Shown here: positions 46,687-51,494 of the stretch, in pieces
Position numbering within the stretch: position 1 is the first letter of the stretch
How the letters are laid out: every line of letters starts with the position of its first letter
Origin: Daldinia sp. FL1419
Taxonomy: Eukaryota; Ascomycota; Sordariomycetes; Xylariales; Hypoxylaceae
DNA: 51,494 nucleotides
Direction: 5' to 3'
Assembly: GCA_025201765.1 (NCBI GenBank)
Contig: MU623528.1
Coordinates: 1-51,494, forward strand
Position numbers and translations under genes: made by a program
Notes under the pieces: model-generated
Databases searched by the model: none
What the model was told of the DNA's origin: nothing
The model's input: the letters and a program-made list of their open reading frames with translations, nothing else

Positions 46687-49094
46687 ATGGCCGAGGACCC
46701 AAAGCAGTCAAAGTTTCCACTCGGTAGACCAGACATGCCACGGCCCCGTAGAGCCATAACAGAACCCATCGCAAGACCCTCATCTCCTGCACCTGCTGCA
46801 CCTACTACTGCACAAGGATCTCTTGGATCTCAAGGGCCTCAATCATTCCAAGGATCAACTGCATCTCAATCCGAGGAACTGGTCGAGACTCTTTATAGCC
46901 ACCCTTCCGTCAAGATAATCTCTTTTACCTCCACTCAGAGTAATTATTTTGGTTCGCGTCCCTCTTCTTCCCATGAGGATCGACCTGGTACCTTACCAGC
47001 TTCGTCGCGACTCGAAAGAACTCTTGCCGTCGGTACGTTTTAACGCGTTCGGTCTACAGACGGGTCTAAAGAACTCTGAACTTCTACCCCTTTACATTAG
47101 GTTAGGTAGCTAATCTTAAATCTTACAAAGGCCCGTTCCGCATATACCGTGCCCCCGGGTCCGTGGCCTTTCTCAGCTGCGGCTCTGCCCTCCAACCTAT
47201 CCTTCCGAAAAGTCAATGCTGGTGTATCGACGAGGACAACAGTAGATTCGTCTTGCAAATCCGACGGCCCCAATACTGGAGGATTGAGCTCCCGGTCTCG
47301 GATCCGGATGGCCAGGATCGTGCTTTATTGCTAAGACAGGTTTTGGATAAAACACTGCTATTCGAAAAGACACATTGCCCGTTCAAGAGGAGTTTTACAG
47401 TAGAATTACCCGAAGATCCGCATACACCAGTTAAAAAGAAGGCCTGGACACCGGAAGGGAAGAACCTAATATCGTCGCCTTTCTCCGACTCCTCTCCCCA
47501 ATCTTCGCCAGCCGCCAGGCTGTATATGGACAGACGTTCCAGTACTTTAAGCGACATATCTCTTTTCAGGGATGATCTCAGCCCCCATACGCCCCGTGAT
47601 TTCTCACAATATAACTGTCAACCGGAATCCGGGCACTTAGTGTCCGAGTCTGAAGAGTCGACGGCTACCGAGGATAGGGAGGATAGGTTTCGACCTAAGA
47701 AGCTAGATTTTGCGGCTTTAAAGGCTCTTCAGGACGGCGGCCAGCCCCTGACTTCCAACTTTGGTACCGTATTGGAATTAGGCAATATCCCATGGGATAT
47801 TGTTAAGGATAACGTGGTATCGTATAATACTAGACAATCGGTATCTGGACAGAGTGACGTTAGCTCTTCTAGTACAAGTCATCAGCGCGCTGTAAAAGCG
47901 CAAGAGCAAGTAGCAGCTTTGGCCGTACGTGACGCTGAGCAACTATTGAGTCCAACAGACCGTCAGAGTATATCAACACAACCGCAAGCGCCACAAGCTG
48001 TCGATTTCGACAAGTGGGAGACAATGGTGCAAGAGTCACCCGCTCCTGACAATAGGAAGGGGAAAGGTACAGGTAAAGAGGTTGATGAAGGGCCTGCTTC
48101 GTTTGAGGGATCCGGCCGTATCGCGCCCCTCAACCTAAAGAAGAAACGGATGAGTCGAATGTTAGCTGGCCGCAACTATACGGCTCCTCCCCCACAGGTG
48201 ACTACTGTGTCTTCGCTCCCTTCAAAATCTCGAGAACCATCGGGCGCTACGAAGCCCCATCCTCCGCCGCATTCACGTGTTCAAGAATCGGATGAAAGTT
48301 CTCCTGCTGGGTCAAGCGACTCATTTCATAGTGTTCAGTCATGGCATTCACCAGCCAACCCGCTCCCCCCGTCGCCGCCATCGTCACGTCCAATCACGCC
48401 TTCTCAATTTCAATTTCCTCATCCTCGCGATAATCTCGTTCTTCCAAGCCAGCCCTCACACGACGGGGGTAACCCAGCGTGCGCAATTACGCCAGAGACG
48501 GATAGGACGTTTATTGCCAATTCTGAAGGGGCCAAAGATCATGCTAACGGAATAGCCTCGCCCTCGCCGCGTTCCCCTACCGAAAATAAAGACAATCATG
48601 TGACCATCGCCGAGTCGTCCAAGGCATCGCACGCAACCGCCGTAGAAGAGAAGCCGCAAGTTCGGCCGCGACCGCGACCTCATAGTTTATCTATGAGCCG
48701 GCGAGCTCTGTCGCCTCTACCCCCTCCCGCTAACTTCTTTTCGCCACCCCCGAGGCAGACCCCTCAGAGTCGCATGTCTGCGGTTCGACGACTGCCAGCC
48801 ACAATTATTAACAAAACGGTGGAGCTTATCTTAAGCCCGCCGACTTACCTCGTAAATATCATGTTAAAAGTCGCTGCTAGAATCCTCGCTGGTGAATGGC
48901 GAGGCCTCGTATTCGGCGTTGGCGAAGGGGGTGAGAGGATACCAGTGCAATGGGATTATTCCGACGGCGAGTTTAGCGATTGGAGCGACGACGACGAATC
49001 TTACGCGTCGGCGCGAAATAAACAGAACAACAACAGCAGCAGCAGCAGCAGCAGCATCTCACAGTCCGATGACAGCCGCTGGGAGGTTGATTAG
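46687..49094 (+). CDS. INP1: Inheritance of peroxisomes protein 1 (Inp1) homologue
   Basis: Two exons, 46,687-47,032 and 47,131-49,094, are joined by a 98-nt intron (GTACGT...AAAG) and give 769 residues. The start is the ATG before AEDPKQSKFPLG; the open frame upstream of it begins with GTG. The Inp1 domain spans about 110-215, with GPFRIYRAPGSVAFLSCGSA, LQPILPKSQCWCIDEDNSRF and RRPQYWRIELPV. The rest is Ser- and Pro-rich and probably disordered. A segment near residues 690-710 (KTVELILSPPTYLVNIMLKV) is moderately hydrophobic. An AAC/AGC repeat near 49,027-49,055 encodes an Asn-Ser run before the acidic end. In yeast, Inp1 is a peripheral peroxisomal protein that binds Pex3 and tethers peroxisomes to the cell cortex; the same role is inferred here. 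Confidence 0.85.
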
Positions 49095-49949
49095 AGAGAC
49101 GAAACGACAGGCTGCAAAATGCGAAATCTATGTACTATAGTAATATCAGTTTTGAATGAAGATATGGGTTTGCATGATGTATTTGCATGGTTGGTCGAGG
49201 GGGAAAGGAGGCCGGGGAGTTAGGGAGGGTTTTAAGGCGGAACCATCCATCTCAGACGCTATTCAGATTTTATTTTGTTTTGTTTTTTTCTTCTCCAACT
49301 GGAATTGGAACGGTAGGGCGGGGTAGGATAAGAGGGCATTGGGAGCTCCGGGGGGCTTAACCGACTGGGAGGACAGAAGAATCTCCCTTCTGGTCATTTA
49401 GTAATGGATGTGGGCGGTGGTGATGTTGTCGATAGTGTTGTCGAGAAAGTCGCTCCCTCGGTCTCAAGGCGGAGATCCTTAGGTAGATACCACAAATAAA
49501 ATAGATAGCATACGAATGCTTTGTGTTATTTTAGTAAAGTTCTATTGTATCGAGTACTATACGGCAACTAATCATAATCTAAATGAAAAATCTCTACTCT
49601 TTCTATGGCGAAGTGGTCATATAGCTACGATGTAAAACACACTTTACCCTCTTCTACGCCTGCAGGTGTCATCCTTGACGATTCTGGGGAAAACCGTATT
49701 TACTTCTATTGCTAGGGATTAGGCCGATATAGTTGAGGCTTTAAACTATGTACTATGTATACGAAGTACGATGGATCGCACACCAACTCTCTCGGATCAG
49801 GGGTATCCAGCTCCAAAACTCCACGTACCGCCACTCTTTAAGCATCGCTACGCTCCATTATATACACTAGCATTCCCGTAATACGATAAGGCAGGCTCCA
49901 ACGCACAATCAAAGAGGCATCTATAGCTGCGAGCAGAAACCACCAACTA
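49095..49949. other. Convergent 3' intergenic region
   Basis: This 855-bp stretch lies between the converging ends of INP1 and OTU1. It is G-rich near 49,200-49,400 with a T-rich tract at 49,268-49,290. No gene was recognised. Confidence 0.6.
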
Positions 49950-51049
49950 CTATGCACCCGTGTCCTTGATCTCGCTGATATCCGAGTGTCCGGTGCTCAT
50001 CGCGTGCTTGGCGAGCGATTTTTGTCCTTGGCCCACCCAACCACACTCGTTGCACATGATGACGAAATCGGAGGTGTCGGTGTAGTAATGGTGCTCGTCT
50101 CTGAGTTTCCTACACATCTCCTGGGCGTGCTTAACGATATTCTCGCTCGACTCGTCCGCCGCCCAGCGCGTGACGTCGAAGTCCATCTCCTCCTGCCCTT
50201 CGACGAAAATCTCCGCGACCCGGTCGTAGTGCACGTTGCTGTACACTAAGACGCAGCGCTGCGCATACCCGTTCCCCTCGCCGACGCGGTACACGGCGCC
50301 GGTCTTTACGTCGATGACGCAGATCTCGAGCGCGAAGATCTCGGATATGATGGCGAGCTCGATCTCGCCACCCCAGGTATCGGGCTGCAGCATGTTGGCG
50401 CAGTACGAGGAGGGGGACTTGCCGAGGATCACGGCGGAGTATTTGCTGGGGTGGGAGCGGATGTGCTCGACGACGAGGCGGCGCAAAGAGTCGGACGTGA
50501 AGTTCTCGGATGCATCGGAGCGTAGGCCGCGAAGGGCGCCGCCGACCGCAGTGAAGAGGCAGCTGTTGTCGTCGGGCATCACGCGGAGAACTAGAGAGAT
50601 GGCGGGGTTAGTTTGTGGGGGTTTAGGAAGATGTGCCGGTGGTTGGGACGTTATTTACCTAGGGTAGAGCCTGTTTCGGGCATCGCGACGCTGATGTTCT
50701 GGTCTTTGATGCCTTGGCTCTGGCTCTTCTCGCGACCCGACTGCAGACCGGGCAGGGCCGCGGCAGGCGGGTTAGCGGTCGCAGCGGGTTCTGGGACGGG
50801 CGCGGGGCTCTGCGCCGAGGAAGAATCGCCTACGGGAACGACTGTGAGGTTCTCTCTATGTAGGCCGAGGGATTGCGCCTCGAGTTGGGCTTGGTCGGGG
50901 GTTAGGGCTTTCGGAGGCCAGCCATATTTGACAGTGACGTCAGCGAAGCCGGTGCTCGACCTTAGGGAGCCTAGGAGCTGGGCGACAGTCGCAGCGTCGT
51001 CGAGTTCCAGGGTTCCTCCGCCCGAAGGAGCTTTGAAACGAATTCTCAT
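49950..51049 (-). CDS. OTU1: Ubiquitin thioesterase Otu1/YOD1
   Basis: Two exons, 51,049-50,659 and 50,590-49,950, with a 68-nt intron (GTAAAT...CTCTAG), encode 343 residues. Residues 1-75 form a ubiquitin-like UBX-type domain (MRIRFKAPSGGGTLELDD...KYGWPPKAL), which in yeast Otu1 binds Cdc48. A Pro- and Ala-rich linker follows. The OTU catalytic domain starts at about 131 with VMPDDNSCLF, giving Asp138 and Cys141, and the partner is His251 in SNVHYD. A C-terminal zinc finger has Cys310, Cys313, His326 and His332. All catalytic and zinc residues are present. The enzyme trims polyubiquitin on Cdc48 clients in ER-associated degradation. Domain order and length match the family. Confidence 0.94.
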
Positions 51050-51357
51050 GGCGTCGAGGTGTATAGAATTATGTAGATAGGTATGTGTGCGTAAGGAAGA
51101 ATGTAAATAATAATAGTTTTAATGTACCTACGCAAGGGAGTAAACGAGTGAGTGAATGGAAGCCCAAAGACGTAAAAAGGGTCCTTACGGGGCGGCGGAG
51201 CACGTTGGTGTTAACGGCAGGACTATCTGTGTGGAACTAGAACTAGAACTAGAACCAAGACGGGAGGACAAAGGAAATAGAAGACCTAATACTTATATAG
51301 GTAGGTATAGTTACAGTATAGGGATTGCAAGTAGGTTAGGTATAAGGCAAGGTGAAT

Positions 51358-51400
<43 letters not shown>

Positions 51401-51401
51401 A

Positions 51402-51494
<93 letters not shown>
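51050..51494. other. OTU1 upstream region ending in poly(A) at the window end
   Basis: Bases 51,050-51,359 are the presumed OTU1 promoter, with a short CTAGAA tandem at about 51,237-51,252. From 51,360 to the end the sequence is A only, broken once by TAAC at about 51,399-51,402. This is most simply a contig end in a homopolymer or an assembly artefact. Confidence 0.7.

Noticed and set aside
12000..51000. tRNA genes
   Set aside because: I looked for B-box-like GGTTCGANTCC with a cloverleaf context and found none outside coding exons. A covariance-model scan would settle it.

Overview
The window looks like nuclear chromosomal DNA of a filamentous ascomycete, most likely a Sordariomycete (Xylariales is a guess). 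The evidence is short GT-AG introns (mostly 50-70 nt), a white collar-1 blue-light receptor, an alpha-aminoadipate reductase (fungal lysine route), an Inp1-type peroxisome inheritance protein, an RTA1-like membrane protein, and two extremely AT-rich blocks with the transition-mutated repeats expected from repeat-induced point mutation (RIP). All gene models were built by hand from frame continuity, splice signals and remembered family sequence. No search was run.

Layout. 1-11,960 is a gene-free AT block made of two interleaved repeat families. Family A is a LINE-like non-autonomous element of about 1.2 kb with an (AATA)n tail; one copy has a perfect 13-bp target-site duplication. Family B is a degenerate satellite-like unit of about 110-185 bp. 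12,854-23,345 carries an FAD monooxygenase, lys2, a family 25 glycosyltransferase and a NYN-domain protein. 24,330-26,040 is a second AT block, an array of about eight family-B units in the opposite orientation, followed by a 435-bp MITE with about 45-bp inverted ends and TA target sites (26,045-26,479). 27,968-31,135 is wc-1, preceded by several upstream ATGs and followed by 3.7 kb with no recognisable gene. 34,882-35,907 encodes an unknown protein, with another 3.8 kb of gene desert upstream of it. 39,728-51,049 is compact: an RTA1-like protein, an UsgS-like membrane protein, a formamidase, Inp1 and the deubiquitinase Otu1. The last 135 bases are almost pure poly(A), probably a contig end.

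The genes are ordinary, dispersed fungal genes and do not form a metabolic cluster. The NRPS-like enzyme is the primary-metabolism Lys2, so its neighbour monooxygenase is not evidence for a secondary-metabolite cluster. The least explained content is the repeat architecture: family B occurs in both AT blocks in opposite orientation, family A is inserted among family-B units, and short GC islands inside family A have escaped mutation. Regulatory points worth checking are the wc-1 upstream ORFs, a weak splice donor directly after the wc-1 GATA finger, and a 19-nt microexon in the formamidase gene.
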